Assembly: GCA_913062845.1 (NCBI GenBank)
Contig: CAJXVZ010000004.1
Location: 30,011-94,010 of the forward strand
DNA: 64,000 nt
Origin: an uncultured Psychroflexus sp.
Lineage (GTDB): Bacteria; Bacteroidota; Bacteroidia; Flavobacteriales; Flavobacteriaceae
Reading direction: 5' to 3'
Shown: positions 37,148 through 46,616 of the stretch, piece by piece
How positions within the stretch are numbered: position 1 is the first letter of the stretch
Layout: the number at the start of each line of letters is the position of its first letter
Notes under the pieces: model-generated
What the model was told of the DNA's origin: nothing
Database searches by the model: none
What the model saw: the letters and a program-made list of their open reading frames with translations, nothing else
Made by a program: the position numbers and the translations under genes

Positions 37148-39568
37148 ATGAAAATTTCCTACAACTGGCTAAAAGACTTTGTTGACATTGATTGGTCGTC
37201 TCATAAAGTAGAAGAATTACTTACAGATTTAGGCTTAGAAGTTGAAGGCATATCTAATTTTGAATCTATTAAAGGCGGATTGGAAGGAATTGTTGTTGGT
37301 AAAGTTTTGGAATGTAAAAAACACCCGAATGCAGATAAACTGAAATTAACAAAAGTAGATATAGGAGAAAAAGAAGCTGTTCAGATCGTATGCGGCGCAC
37401 CAAATGTAGATGCTAATCAATGGGTGCCGGTCGCTACAGTTGGAACAACATTATACAATAACAAGGGAGAATCCTTGAAGATCAAAAAAGGCAAAATCCG
37501 AGGAGAAGTCAGTTTTGGTATGATCTGTGCCGAAGATGAGATTGGACTTGGTGATTCACACGACGGAATAATGGTTTTAGAAGGAAATTATAAACCAGGT
37601 CAGGCCTTGAATGAAGTTTTTCCGGTTGAAAAAGATGAGGTTTTTGAAATAGGACTCACCCCAAACCGTGCAGACGCCATGAGCCATTTGGGAGTAGCCA
37701 GAGATCTTAGAGCCGGAATTATTCAACAGGGTAAAACACTGGCTTTGAATACACCTTCCACAAGTAGCTTTCACGTAGAAGACCGTTCAAGGCGTATAAA
37801 AATTGATGTTATGGATTCCGGTTTGGCTCCAAGATATTGCGGTGTAACCATATCCGGTATCAAGCTGGCGCCATCTCCGTCATGGCTCCAAAGCAGGCTA
37901 AAGGCAATAGGAATTAATCCTAAAAACAATGTAGTGGACGTCACTAATTATGTTATGCACGAATTGGGACAGCCTTTGCATGCTTTTGATGCAGATAAAA
38001 TTGCTGAAGATAAGATTATAGTTAAAACCTTAGATAACGAAACAAAGTTCACAACACTGGACGGAGAAGAGCGAATACTTTCAAATGAAGACCTGATGAT
38101 ATGCGATGCAGAAAAGCCACTTTGTATGGCCGGGGTTTTGGGTGGATTGAGCTCAGGTGTATCAGAAAGCACAAAAAGCATATTTTTAGAAAGTGCCTAC
38201 TTTGACCCTGTAAGCATAAGAAAAACAGCCAAAAGACATGGCATAAATACCGATGCGTCCTTCAGATTTGAAAGAGGAATCGATCCCGGAATAACAGAAG
38301 ATGCACTTATGCGCGCTGCTATTCTCATATGTGAATTAACCGGCGGCAAGGTTACAAGTGATCTGGATGATATTTATCCCAAAAAATTCGAAGACCGTCA
38401 GGTTTTTCTAACGTTTGATAAGATCAATTCACTTGTTGGAGAAGAAATAGACAAGGGAATAATAAAATCTATCCTGACAATGCTTGAGATCAAGGTGAAC
38501 AACGTTTCTGAAAGTGGAATGGGCCTTACCATACCATATTACAGAGTAGACGTAGAAAGAGAGGTAGATGTGATTGAGGAAATTCTTAGAGTATATGGTT
38601 ATAATAATATAAAGCTAGACAATAAATTTAATGTTTCTGTTGCCAATTCCTCAAAATTTGAAGATTATAAGGTTCAGAATATTATTGCAAATCTCTTGGT
38701 TTCTAAAGGCTTCTATGAAACCATGGCAAATTCACTCACTGCCGATTTTACAGAACACACCAAAGAAATACTTGAGGATAATAATATCAAGATCATCAAC
38801 CCTTTGAGCCAGGATTTATCTGTTATGAGGCAAAGTTTGCTGTTTTCAGGATTAGAAAATATCAGATTTAATCTCAATAGAAAAAATGAGGATTTGAAAC
38901 TTTTTGAGTTTGGCAAAACTTATCATAAGGCGGATTCCAAAATAGAGGAAAACAAAAGACTTAGCATTTTTGTAGTCGGTAATAAGACCAAAGAGAGCTG
39001 GACCAGTCAGCCTTTGAAAACAGATTTCTTTTACCTGAAAGGTATTGTCAACAGTATAATGCAAAAGCTTAATATTGATTATCGTGTAGAAAAATCTGAT
39101 TCTGATACTATATCAGAAGGCCTCAATTATATTGTAAATGATAGCGTTATCTTAAGTTTCGGACGACTGTCTGGTCAACTTACAAACGAATTTGATATTA
39201 ATCAGGAGGTTTTATATGCTGATTTTGATTGGGGTTATATTTTGAAACTGGTTCAAAAGAGTAAATTTCAGTCTGAAAATATTCCTAAATATCCAGAAGT
39301 CAGAAGAGATTTTGCGTTGTTGTTGGATGAAAATATTAAATTTAGTCAGATTGAGGATATTTCAAAAAGTGTAGATCGAAAACTTCTAAAACATATAAAT
39401 CTTTTTGATGTCTACGAAGGCAAGAACTTGCCAGAAGGAAAAAAAAGCTATGCTGTAAGCTTTACTTTCAGAGATCAAAATAAAACCTTAACCGACAAAC
39501 AGGTCGATAAGATAATGGGAAAACTTCAAAGGGAATTTGAAAAGCAACTTAAAGCAGAATTGCGATAA
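37148..39568 (+). CDS. pheT: Phenylalanyl-tRNA synthetase beta subunit
   Basis: MKISYNWLKDFVDIDWSSHKVEELLTDLGLEVEG, KHPNADKLKLTKVDIG, PNRADAMSHLGVARDL, FRFERGIDPGITEDAL; full-length 806 aa. Confidence 0.97.
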   Translation: MKISYNWLKDFVDIDWSSHKVEELLTDLGLEVEGISNFESIKGGLEGIVVGKVLECKKHPNADKLKLTKVDIGEKEAVQIVCGAPNVDANQWVPVATVGTTLYNNKGESLKIKKGKIRGEVSFGMICAEDEIGLGDSHDGIMVLEGNYKPGQALNEVFPVEKDEVFEIGLTPNRADAMSHLGVARDLRAGIIQQGKTLALNTPSTSSFHVEDRSRRIKIDVMDSGLAPRYCGVTISGIKLAPSPSWLQSRLKAIGINPKNNVVDVTNYVMHELGQPLHAFDADKIAEDKIIVKTLDNETKFTTLDGEERILSNEDLMICDAEKPLCMAGVLGGLSSGVSESTKSIFLESAYFDPVSIRKTAKRHGINTDASFRFERGIDPGITEDALMRAAILICELTGGKVTSDLDDIYPKKFEDRQVFLTFDKINSLVGEEIDKGIIKSILTMLEIKVNNVSESGMGLTIPYYRVDVEREVDVIEEILRVYGYNNIKLDNKFNVSVANSSKFEDYKVQNIIANLLVSKGFYETMANSLTADFTEHTKEILEDNNIKIINPLSQDLSVMRQSLLFSGLENIRFNLNRKNEDLKLFEFGKTYHKADSKIEENKRLSIFVVGNKTKESWTSQPLKTDFFYLKGIVNSIMQKLNIDYRVEKSDSDTISEGLNYIVNDSVILSFGRLSGQLTNEFDINQEVLYADFDWGYILKLVQKSKFQSENIPKYPEVRRDFALLLDENIKFSQIEDISKSVDRKLLKHINLFDVYEGKNLPEGKKSYAVSFTFRDQNKTLTDKQVDKIMGKLQREFEKQLKAELR

Positions 39569-39593
39569 TTTGAAGAGCTTCAAATACAGCCAT

Positions 39594-39959
39594 TTAATGT
39601 AGTTTTTCCCTGTCCTTTTTTGGTAGTTTACTTACAACAAGTTCGTAACTATGGTTGATAAGGTGTTTAATAAATTTTTCCTTTAAATTCCCGTATTCTA
39701 TAACCACTGTATTCCAGTGCTTTTTACTCATATGGTAACCCGGGAAAACATCGTCAGGATATCTCTCTCTAAGTTCTAGGGCTTTTTGAGGATCACACTT
39801 TAGATTTATACTATGATCGCCTTCTTCCCATTTTTTTAATGAGGTCAGGGTAAACATTTTATTCATGACTTTAAAGACCAATACATCTTCGTCAAATGGA
39901 AAAGATTCTGTCGTTCCAGGCTTTGACAGGCAGTATGTTCTGTATTCTTCAATACTCAT
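39594..39959 (-). CDS. MmcQ/YjbR family protein
   Basis: MSIEEYRTYCLSKPGTTESFPFDEDVLVFKVMNKMFTLTSL, INLKCDPQKALELRERYPDDVFPGYHMSKKHWNTV. Confidence 0.9.
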   Translation of the reverse strand: MSIEEYRTYCLSKPGTTESFPFDEDVLVFKVMNKMFTLTSLKKWEEGDHSINLKCDPQKALELRERYPDDVFPGYHMSKKHWNTVVIEYGNLKEKFIKHLINHSYELVVSKLPKKDREKLH

Positions 39960-40572
39960 GCGTTAGAATAATATAAAGTCCAATAAAAATAAACACAAAT
40001 ATTTGAATATACTTTAATATCAAGGCAGATTTTGGATATTGGTTTAAGAAGTTGTAAAATTTACCAGCAAGTAGAGCTACCAGACTGAATATAACAAGCG
40101 CCTGAAACATAAATAAAAATCCTAAAACATAGAATTGAAAAACCTGGTCTTCCTGATTATCCCACAAAAAGGCAGGAAGAAAAGCCATGAAAAACAAAGT
40201 TACTTTTGGGTTAAGAACGTTCATCCAAAATCCCTGTGTAAAATAAGATTGTTGGGGTCGTTTAGAATTCGCAAGATTAATTTCTAATTCAGCAGGTGCT
40301 TGATATACTTTAGAAGCCAGATAAAACAAATATATTGCTCCGGCCAGTTTGATTCCTAAAAATAAATTTGGAGAAGCCTTAATGATACCTGAAATACCTA
40401 AGGCAACAAGACTGGTATGGATAATTATACCTGAAACTAATCCTAAAGTCAGCAAAAGACCACACTTAAATCCTTTTCTGATACCGACAACCAAAACATA
40501 AAGAATATCAGGACCAGGCGAAATGGTGAGTAATACAGATGCAATTAAAAATTCAATAAAAGAATTTATCAA
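39949..40572 (-). CDS. LysE/RhtB family translocator
   Basis: ASVLLTISPGPDILYVLVVGIRKGFKCGLLLTLGLVSG; WMNVLNPKVTLFFMAFLPAFL. Confidence 0.9.
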   Translation of the reverse strand: MINSFIEFLIASVLLTISPGPDILYVLVVGIRKGFKCGLLLTLGLVSGIIIHTSLVALGISGIIKASPNLFLGIKLAGAIYLFYLASKVYQAPAELEINLANSKRPQQSYFTQGFWMNVLNPKVTLFFMAFLPAFLWDNQEDQVFQFYVLGFLFMFQALVIFSLVALLAGKFYNFLNQYPKSALILKYIQIFVFIFIGLYIILTHEY

Positions 40573-40658
40573 CTTATATTTTTTAAATGTACACTTCTAA
40601 TTAAGATAGTCTAATTTCAGTAACAAACTCCCAAATACTTACGACTAACGACTATGGA

Positions 40659-41678
40659 CTAACTGCTGACTAACAATGCTTTCTTAATATCTTTTATGAG
40701 TTGAGGACCTTCATATACAAACCCCGTATAAAGCTGAATGAGGTCGGCGCCTGCTTCAAATTTCTCCATCGCATCTTTACTGCTGTGAATCCCGCCAACA
40801 CCAATTATCGGAAATGGTTTTTTAGCATTTTGTTTTAGAAATCTTATGACTTCTGTAGATCTGTTTTTTAGGGGTTTACCGCTCAAACCACCGGATTCTG
40901 CCTTGTTTTTTGAAATTAGCCCATCTCTTTGTATAGTCGTATTCGTGGCGATAACACCGGCAATACCTGTATTTTCTACAATTTCAATAATATCAGTTAA
41001 CTGAGCATCACTCAGGTCTGGTGCAATTTTCAATAATATGGGTTTTGGTTGGTCTTTGTTGTTATTGACATTCTGAAGATGTTGAAGAATTTTTGTCAAC
41101 GGCTTTTTATCCTGAAGCGCTCTAAGGTTAGGAGTATTAGGAGAACTGACATTAACCACAAAATAGTCCACATAATCGAAAAGTGCATTGAAGCAAATAT
41201 CGTAATCCTCTACGGCATTTTCATTTGGTGTTGTTTTATTCTTTCCAATATTTCCTCCAATTGTTATATCGCCCTTATTTCTCAGGTTCTTTACGACGGC
41301 TTCAATACCTTTATTATTAAAGCCCATTCTATTAATAAGTGCTTCATCTTCCCGAAGTCTGAACATTCGTTTTTTTGGATTTCCATCCTGTGGTTTTGGG
41401 GTTACGGTTCCTATTTCAATAAATCCAAATCCTAATTCATTCATGTCTTTGTAAAATTCTGCATTTTTATCAAATCCAGCGGCAAGCCCAATTGGATTTT
41501 TAAAAACAATATCAAAAACATTTTTTTCAAGTTTTTTATTTTCTAATGTGTAATTCGATTTATAGATGCTCGATATAATTGGAATATTCAAAATGCTGTG
41601 AAGAAGACCAGTTGTAAAATAGTGTATTTTTTCGGGATCAAATTTAAAAAGTAACGGCCTGATTAGACTTTTGTACAT
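40659..41678 (-). CDS. pyrD: Quinone-dependent dihydroorotate dehydrogenase
   Basis: [100 protein letters not shown]. Confidence 0.96.
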   Translation of the reverse strand: MYKSLIRPLLFKFDPEKIHYFTTGLLHSILNIPIISSIYKSNYTLENKKLEKNVFDIVFKNPIGLAAGFDKNAEFYKDMNELGFGFIEIGTVTPKPQDGNPKKRMFRLREDEALINRMGFNNKGIEAVVKNLRNKGDITIGGNIGKNKTTPNENAVEDYDICFNALFDYVDYFVVNVSSPNTPNLRALQDKKPLTKILQHLQNVNNNKDQPKPILLKIAPDLSDAQLTDIIEIVENTGIAGVIATNTTIQRDGLISKNKAESGGLSGKPLKNRSTEVIRFLKQNAKKPFPIIGVGGIHSSKDAMEKFEAGADLIQLYTGFVYEGPQLIKDIKKALLVSS

Positions 41679-41949
41679 ATAGAGAATTTGATAACAAAAA
41701 TAGCCATTTTTGAGATAGTTTTAAATTTCAGTATATGTATTTGATAGTATTTTTTTGAATTGACAAATTAGAATGCGCTAAACAGGTAGATTTAGACCAT
41801 AAATAAACAATCAATTGTGTGCTATTTATAATAGTTTTAAAAATTTTATTCACAAAAACACTACATAAACTATACAAAAAGCAGTAAAGTATATATTCAA
41901 TGCAGTTAGATTTATATGTAAAGCCCTAAAAAACAATATTATAAATTAA

Positions 41950-41973
41950 AAAATATGACAGCGGTCATATTTT
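41950..41973. promoter_or_regulatory. Dyad AAAATATGAC-AGCG-GTCATATTTT in the pyrD/SusC divergent intergenic region (candidate operator)
   Basis: 10-bp perfect inverted repeat with 4-nt spacer; not followed by a long T tract; about 57 nt upstream of a TAATTTTG box. Confidence 0.5.
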
Positions 41974-42029
41974 ATTGAATGTTAGTTCGTTGTATAGGAG
42001 TATAAATTATCTTAAAGTAACCAAAACCT

Positions 42030-42037
42030 TAATTTTG
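42030..42037 (+). promoter_or_regulatory. Putative -7 box TAATTTTG for the SusC operon
   Basis: Match to TAnnTTTG, 22 nt upstream of ATG 42060; no clear -33. Confidence 0.45.
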
Positions 42038-42059
42038 CGTTAACAAAAAATTTATACTC

Positions 42060-45000
42060 ATGAATAAATGGATTTATTTGCTAGTATTTAGCATTACTAC
42101 ATCGATTGCGTTTTCGCAAAATACAGTTTCAGGAACTGTAGTCGATGATGCCAGTATTCCGATTCCTGGCGTTAACATTTCTGTAAAAGGAACGACTCAA
42201 GGTACAATTACCGATTTTGACGGCAATTATACACTTGAGGGATTGGAGTTAGATCAGGTCATCGTTTTTTCTTACGTTGGTTTTAAAACTCAGGAAATTA
42301 CTTACACTGGTCAGACAACCCTAAACGTTCAGTTGGTGGAATCAGCTGAAGCGCTTGACGAGATTGTTGTTATTGGTTATGGCGCCTCGAGCAAGAGGAT
42401 GATTACCGGCGCTGTTTCAACTGTTAACGCTGAGTCTATTGAAGATTTAGAGCCATTGAACGCTGCAAATGCTTTACAGGGTACTACGGCTGGTGTAAAT
42501 GTACTTCAAGGCTCAGGTGCGCCAGGAGCTGAATCCAATATTAGGATTCGTGGTATTTCCTCAAATGGGAATAATGCGCCTTTAATTATTTTAGATGGTT
42601 TTCAATATGACGGTGGTCTTAATTCAATTAATCCACAGGATATTGAAAGCATAACAGTTCTAAAGGATGCACAGGCTGCGATCTATGGATCTATAGGTGC
42701 AAACGGTGTTATTTTAATTGAAACTAAAAAGGGTTCTTTTAATCAGAGTCCGACCGTCAACTACAATACCTATTACGGCATTCAGGAAACATCTAGAACT
42801 TTACCGCTTTTAAATGCTACAGAATACACACTTTTATTAAACGAAAGTTATGCTAATGCAGGTCAGGCTCTGCCTTTTCCAAATGTAAATAATATTGAAA
42901 ATGACACAGACTGGCAGGACGAAGTTTTTGATACTGCAGCTATTACAAGTCATAATTTTTCGATTCAAGGAGGTTCAGAAAAGACCAGGTACGTTATGAG
43001 TGCTTCAAACCTTCAACAGGATGGTATTGTTGGACAGGAAAAATCTAGCTTTGACAGAACAACGGTCAGACTGTTTGTAAATTCAGAGGTCAGAGATTTC
43101 TTAACAGTTTCTGCTAATGCCATACATACAACCAACAGATCAAGAGGTCTGAATACATTTGGATTAGGTTCAGTTTTGTTCAATGCGGCAAATATAGCGC
43201 CTATAATAAGTCCTGATCGAGATAATCTGGACGGTACAATAGATTTAGGAAATGAGGTTGTAAACCCACTAACCCAAATCAACCAAACCTTTAATGACTT
43301 TGAAAGTAATCGCTTAAGTGGTAACTTTAAAGCAGATCTTGAATACGCAAAAGACTTCGTCTTAACAGCACGATATGGTTTTAACTTTTCTAATCTAAAT
43401 AACAGAGAATTTTTCCCGGAATTTGATTATGGTAATGGTAAGGTATTTTCAAGACCGGAAAATCAGGTGAATCAAAATCAACAGGAATTTTACGACTACA
43501 CTTTTGATCTTTTCCACACTATAGATAAAACTATTGCCGATTATCACGATATAAAATTCACAGCTGGTATGACAGTTTTCAGAACACATGGAGAAGGCTT
43601 ATTTGCCAGCAGAACAGGTGTGCCAAATAACAGCTTTGGCTTTGCGGATGTAGGCCAGGCAACTGGTACAGGTGATGACCAAACCAATGGATCTTTTGTA
43701 AGTGAACTTCGCAGATTATCTTATTTTGGTAGGGTTGAATATGCTTTTAAAGACAAATACCTATTCTCTGGTATGTTAAGACGAGATACCTCATCTTTAT
43801 TCGGGCCTAACAATCAGGTCGGTTGGTTTCCTTCTGCAACAGCAGGGTGGATCATTTCTGAAGAAGATTTTTTCAATTCAGATGGAATATTTAATTTTAT
43901 TAAACTTAGAGGTAGTTATGGCGGTTTAGGTAATGATCAAATTCCCGCAAACGGATTTTTATCTCTTCTCGTTGGAGAGGCAGAATATGTACTTGGTCAG
44001 GAGCAGGAATTAGTCAATGGACAGGCCTTAGGGCCGCTTGCAAATCCTGATATTAAATGGGAGACGGCGGTAAAGACCAATGTAGGCTTAGATTTAAGAC
44101 TTTTTGACAGGGCTTTGGACGTGACCATAGATTATTATAACGACGAGCGTAGAGACCTATTGATTGGAGGTATTCCCACATCAGGAATTCTCGGAACTTC
44201 AGCACCTGCCAGTTCACCTCCTACCAAAAATGCCGGTACAGTTACCAATAGCGGTATAGAAGTATCCTTCAATTATTCAAAAGACGTGTCAAAGGATTTT
44301 AGTTTTGCAGTAGGATTCAATTTTGCGACTATAAACAATGAAGTTACAGAAATCATTGATGCAGAATTCCTGGAAGGTGGTCAATTCGGAGTAGGCCAAC
44401 CTTTACCATCACGAATGGAAGTTGGACAACCATTAGGCTATTTTTATGGATTAAAAACCGATGGAATTTTTCAAACACAGGCAGAAGTAGATGCACACCC
44501 TTCTCAATTATCCTTGGGTGCGGAAGCTCAGCCCGGAGATATCAGATTTGTAGACGTGAACGGTGATGGTATTATAAATGATGAGGACAGAACCAACATA
44601 GGTGATCCAATACCTGATGTGACCATGGGTTTTAATTTATCTTTAAATTATAAAAACTTTGAATTCAACACTTATGCTTTTGGAAACTATGGCAACGAGA
44701 TTGTAAGAAATTTTGAAAGAGACCAGGTAAACGTTAATGTAATGCGAAGAAGACTTGATCGTTGGACAGGTCCGGGAACCAGTAATGTAGAACCACGAGT
44801 GACCTCAGGAATAAATACTAACAAAGTTTTTTCAGATTATTTTGTAGAGGATGGCTCATTCTTGAGAATCCAGACTATTTCTCTGGGTTACAACTTCCCG
44901 GAAAAGATTTATTCAAAAATTGGAGCAAGCTCAATAAAAATTTATACCAAAGTTGATAATGCATTTACTTTCACGGAGTATTCAGGATATGATCCTACAG

Positions 45001-45092
45001 CATCAACAGGAGCGCCAATTGGAGGTGGTATAGATTTTGGATTCTATCCCATTCCAAGAATATATACACTTGGACTTAATGTAAAATTTTAA
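42060..45092 (+). CDS. SusC/RagA family TonB-linked outer membrane protein
   Basis: Signal peptide; TVSGTVVDDASIPIPGVNISVKGTTQGTITDFDGNYTL; TonB box EALDEIVVIGYG; SNIRIRGISSNGNNAPLIILDGF; DAQAAIYGSIGANGVILIETKKG; C-terminal F. Confidence 0.96.
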   Translation: MNKWIYLLVFSITTSIAFSQNTVSGTVVDDASIPIPGVNISVKGTTQGTITDFDGNYTLEGLELDQVIVFSYVGFKTQEITYTGQTTLNVQLVESAEALDEIVVIGYGASSKRMITGAVSTVNAESIEDLEPLNAANALQGTTAGVNVLQGSGAPGAESNIRIRGISSNGNNAPLIILDGFQYDGGLNSINPQDIESITVLKDAQAAIYGSIGANGVILIETKKGSFNQSPTVNYNTYYGIQETSRTLPLLNATEYTLLLNESYANAGQALPFPNVNNIENDTDWQDEVFDTAAITSHNFSIQGGSEKTRYVMSASNLQQDGIVGQEKSSFDRTTVRLFVNSEVRDFLTVSANAIHTTNRSRGLNTFGLGSVLFNAANIAPIISPDRDNLDGTIDLGNEVVNPLTQINQTFNDFESNRLSGNFKADLEYAKDFVLTARYGFNFSNLNNREFFPEFDYGNGKVFSRPENQVNQNQQEFYDYTFDLFHTIDKTIADYHDIKFTAGMTVFRTHGEGLFASRTGVPNNSFGFADVGQATGTGDDQTNGSFVSELRRLSYFGRVEYAFKDKYLFSGMLRRDTSSLFGPNNQVGWFPSATAGWIISEEDFFNSDGIFNFIKLRGSYGGLGNDQIPANGFLSLLVGEAEYVLGQEQELVNGQALGPLANPDIKWETAVKTNVGLDLRLFDRALDVTIDYYNDERRDLLIGGIPTSGILGTSAPASSPPTKNAGTVTNSGIEVSFNYSKDVSKDFSFAVGFNFATINNEVTEIIDAEFLEGGQFGVGQPLPSRMEVGQPLGYFYGLKTDGIFQTQAEVDAHPSQLSLGAEAQPGDIRFVDVNGDGIINDEDRTNIGDPIPDVTMGFNLSLNYKNFEFNTYAFGNYGNEIVRNFERDQVNVNVMRRRLDRWTGPGTSNVEPRVTSGINTNKVFSDYFVEDGSFLRIQTISLGYNFPEKIYSKIGASSIKIYTKVDNAFTFTEYSGYDPTASTGAPIGGGIDFGFYPIPRIYTLGLNVKF

Positions 45093-45098
45093 AATAAA

Positions 45099-46607
45099 AT
45101 GAATATGAAATTATATAAAGTAATAATAGCAATTTGCTTAGTGGGAATGTGTTTTTCCTGTAGCGATGAGTTTGCGCTGCCAGATCCGCCATTTGCGGTG
45201 ACTTCGGACGCCTTTTTCCTTTCTCAGGGGGATTTTGAGAATTCACTTATAGGAGCATATGATCCATTACAGGCTACCTATGCTAATGTTATTCTGGGCG
45301 AAATCGCTTCAGACAACACACATGCCGGAGGTGAAAGCGCAACAGACGTTATTGGCTGGCAGCAGGTGGACAGAATGATCCATACCGAGGTCAATGATAA
45401 CCTTGATGATATATGGGACTTTAACTTTGCTGGTGTCTATAGAACATCTTATATCATAGAAAATGCAGACAACGAAGTAGAGTTCGATAGTAAAGCTCAA
45501 ATCATTGCCGAGGCAAAATTTTTAAGAGCATATTTCAATTTTGAATTGGTGAAGTGGTTTGGTGGTATTCCCATAAAACCTGAAGGAAAATTTGAACTTG
45601 GAGAAGAACGCAGTATTCCGAGATCAACAGTAGAAGAGGTTTATGCCTACATAGAAAATGATTTGATCCAGGCTATTCCTGACCTGGCAGAGCAGGCTCC
45701 TCAAGTAGGAAGAGCTTCTAAGTTTGCTGCTCAGGCTTTACTCGGTAAAGTTTATTTGTATCAAGATAAATTTGCTGAAAGTGCGCAAGAACTACAAGCT
45801 GTAATAAATTCCGGACAATATCACCTTTACGGTACCCAGGAAGGCGAGGATTTTTTAAATCTGTTTGAGTTCTTTGTAGAAAACGGCCCTGAATCTGTAT
45901 TTGAAATTCAATATACGGGTGCTCAGGGAGCTGGTTTTGGATGTTTACAATGTAGTGAAGGTAATGTTGCTGTTGGTTTTAGCGGCGTTCGTGGTTATAA
46001 CGGACCGGTTTTTGAATCTGGTTTTGGTTTTAACTTACCAACGCAGGAAGCCGTTGATGCTTTTTCCGATAATGACCTGCGAAAACAACTTACGATTTTA
46101 GATATTGAAGCTTGGGTAGCCGATTTTCAGGATCAGGGTGTTCCTGTAACATACAATATTGGTAATCAAGACCCTCAAACTGGTCATACTGGCTTTTACA
46201 ATAGAAAATATTTACCAAGAGAAAATGATAATTTGCCGGATGTAAATTTAACGCATCCAAATAACTACAGAGCAATAAGATACGCAGATGTCTTGTTAAT
46301 GGCCGCTGAAGCTTTAAACAGAGGAGGCATAGACGATGCATTAGCCAGGGACTATTTAAATCAGGTGAGAGAAAGAGCAGGTCTGGCGCCTACAGATGCG
46401 TCCGGCAGTGTTCTTTTAGAAACGATTTATCTGGACAGAAGACTTGAATTAATGGGAGAAGGTCACCGATTCTTTGACCTTGTCAGAACGGGAAGAGCTG
46501 CTTCCTTCATTGACGGATTTCAGGAAAACAAAAACGAAGTATTCCCTATTCCTTTAGAAGAGATCCAATTTGCACAAGGCAACTGGGAACAAAATACGGG
46601 TTACTAA
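45099..46607 (+). CDS. SusD/RagB family nutrient-binding lipoprotein
   Basis: Lipobox MCFSCSDE; AEAKFLRAYFNFELVKWFGGIP; YRAIRYADVLLMAAEALNRGG, YLNQVRERAGL, ERRLELMGEGHRFFDLVR-type motif. Confidence 0.95.
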   Translation: MNMKLYKVIIAICLVGMCFSCSDEFALPDPPFAVTSDAFFLSQGDFENSLIGAYDPLQATYANVILGEIASDNTHAGGESATDVIGWQQVDRMIHTEVNDNLDDIWDFNFAGVYRTSYIIENADNEVEFDSKAQIIAEAKFLRAYFNFELVKWFGGIPIKPEGKFELGEERSIPRSTVEEVYAYIENDLIQAIPDLAEQAPQVGRASKFAAQALLGKVYLYQDKFAESAQELQAVINSGQYHLYGTQEGEDFLNLFEFFVENGPESVFEIQYTGAQGAGFGCLQCSEGNVAVGFSGVRGYNGPVFESGFGFNLPTQEAVDAFSDNDLRKQLTILDIEAWVADFQDQGVPVTYNIGNQDPQTGHTGFYNRKYLPRENDNLPDVNLTHPNNYRAIRYADVLLMAAEALNRGGIDDALARDYLNQVRERAGLAPTDASGSVLLETIYLDRRLELMGEGHRFFDLVRTGRAASFIDGFQENKNEVFPIPLEEIQFAQGNWEQNTGY

Positions 46608-46616
46608 ATTAATATT

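Noticed and set aside
39569-39593. ATTTGAAGAGCTTCAAAT palindrome between pheT and the MmcQ/YjbR gene as a terminator
   Set aside because: Short arms and no T tract on either side; not convincing.
41049-41435. 128-aa + strand ORF antisense to pyrD
   Set aside because: Shadow ORF opposite a complete dihydroorotate dehydrogenase.
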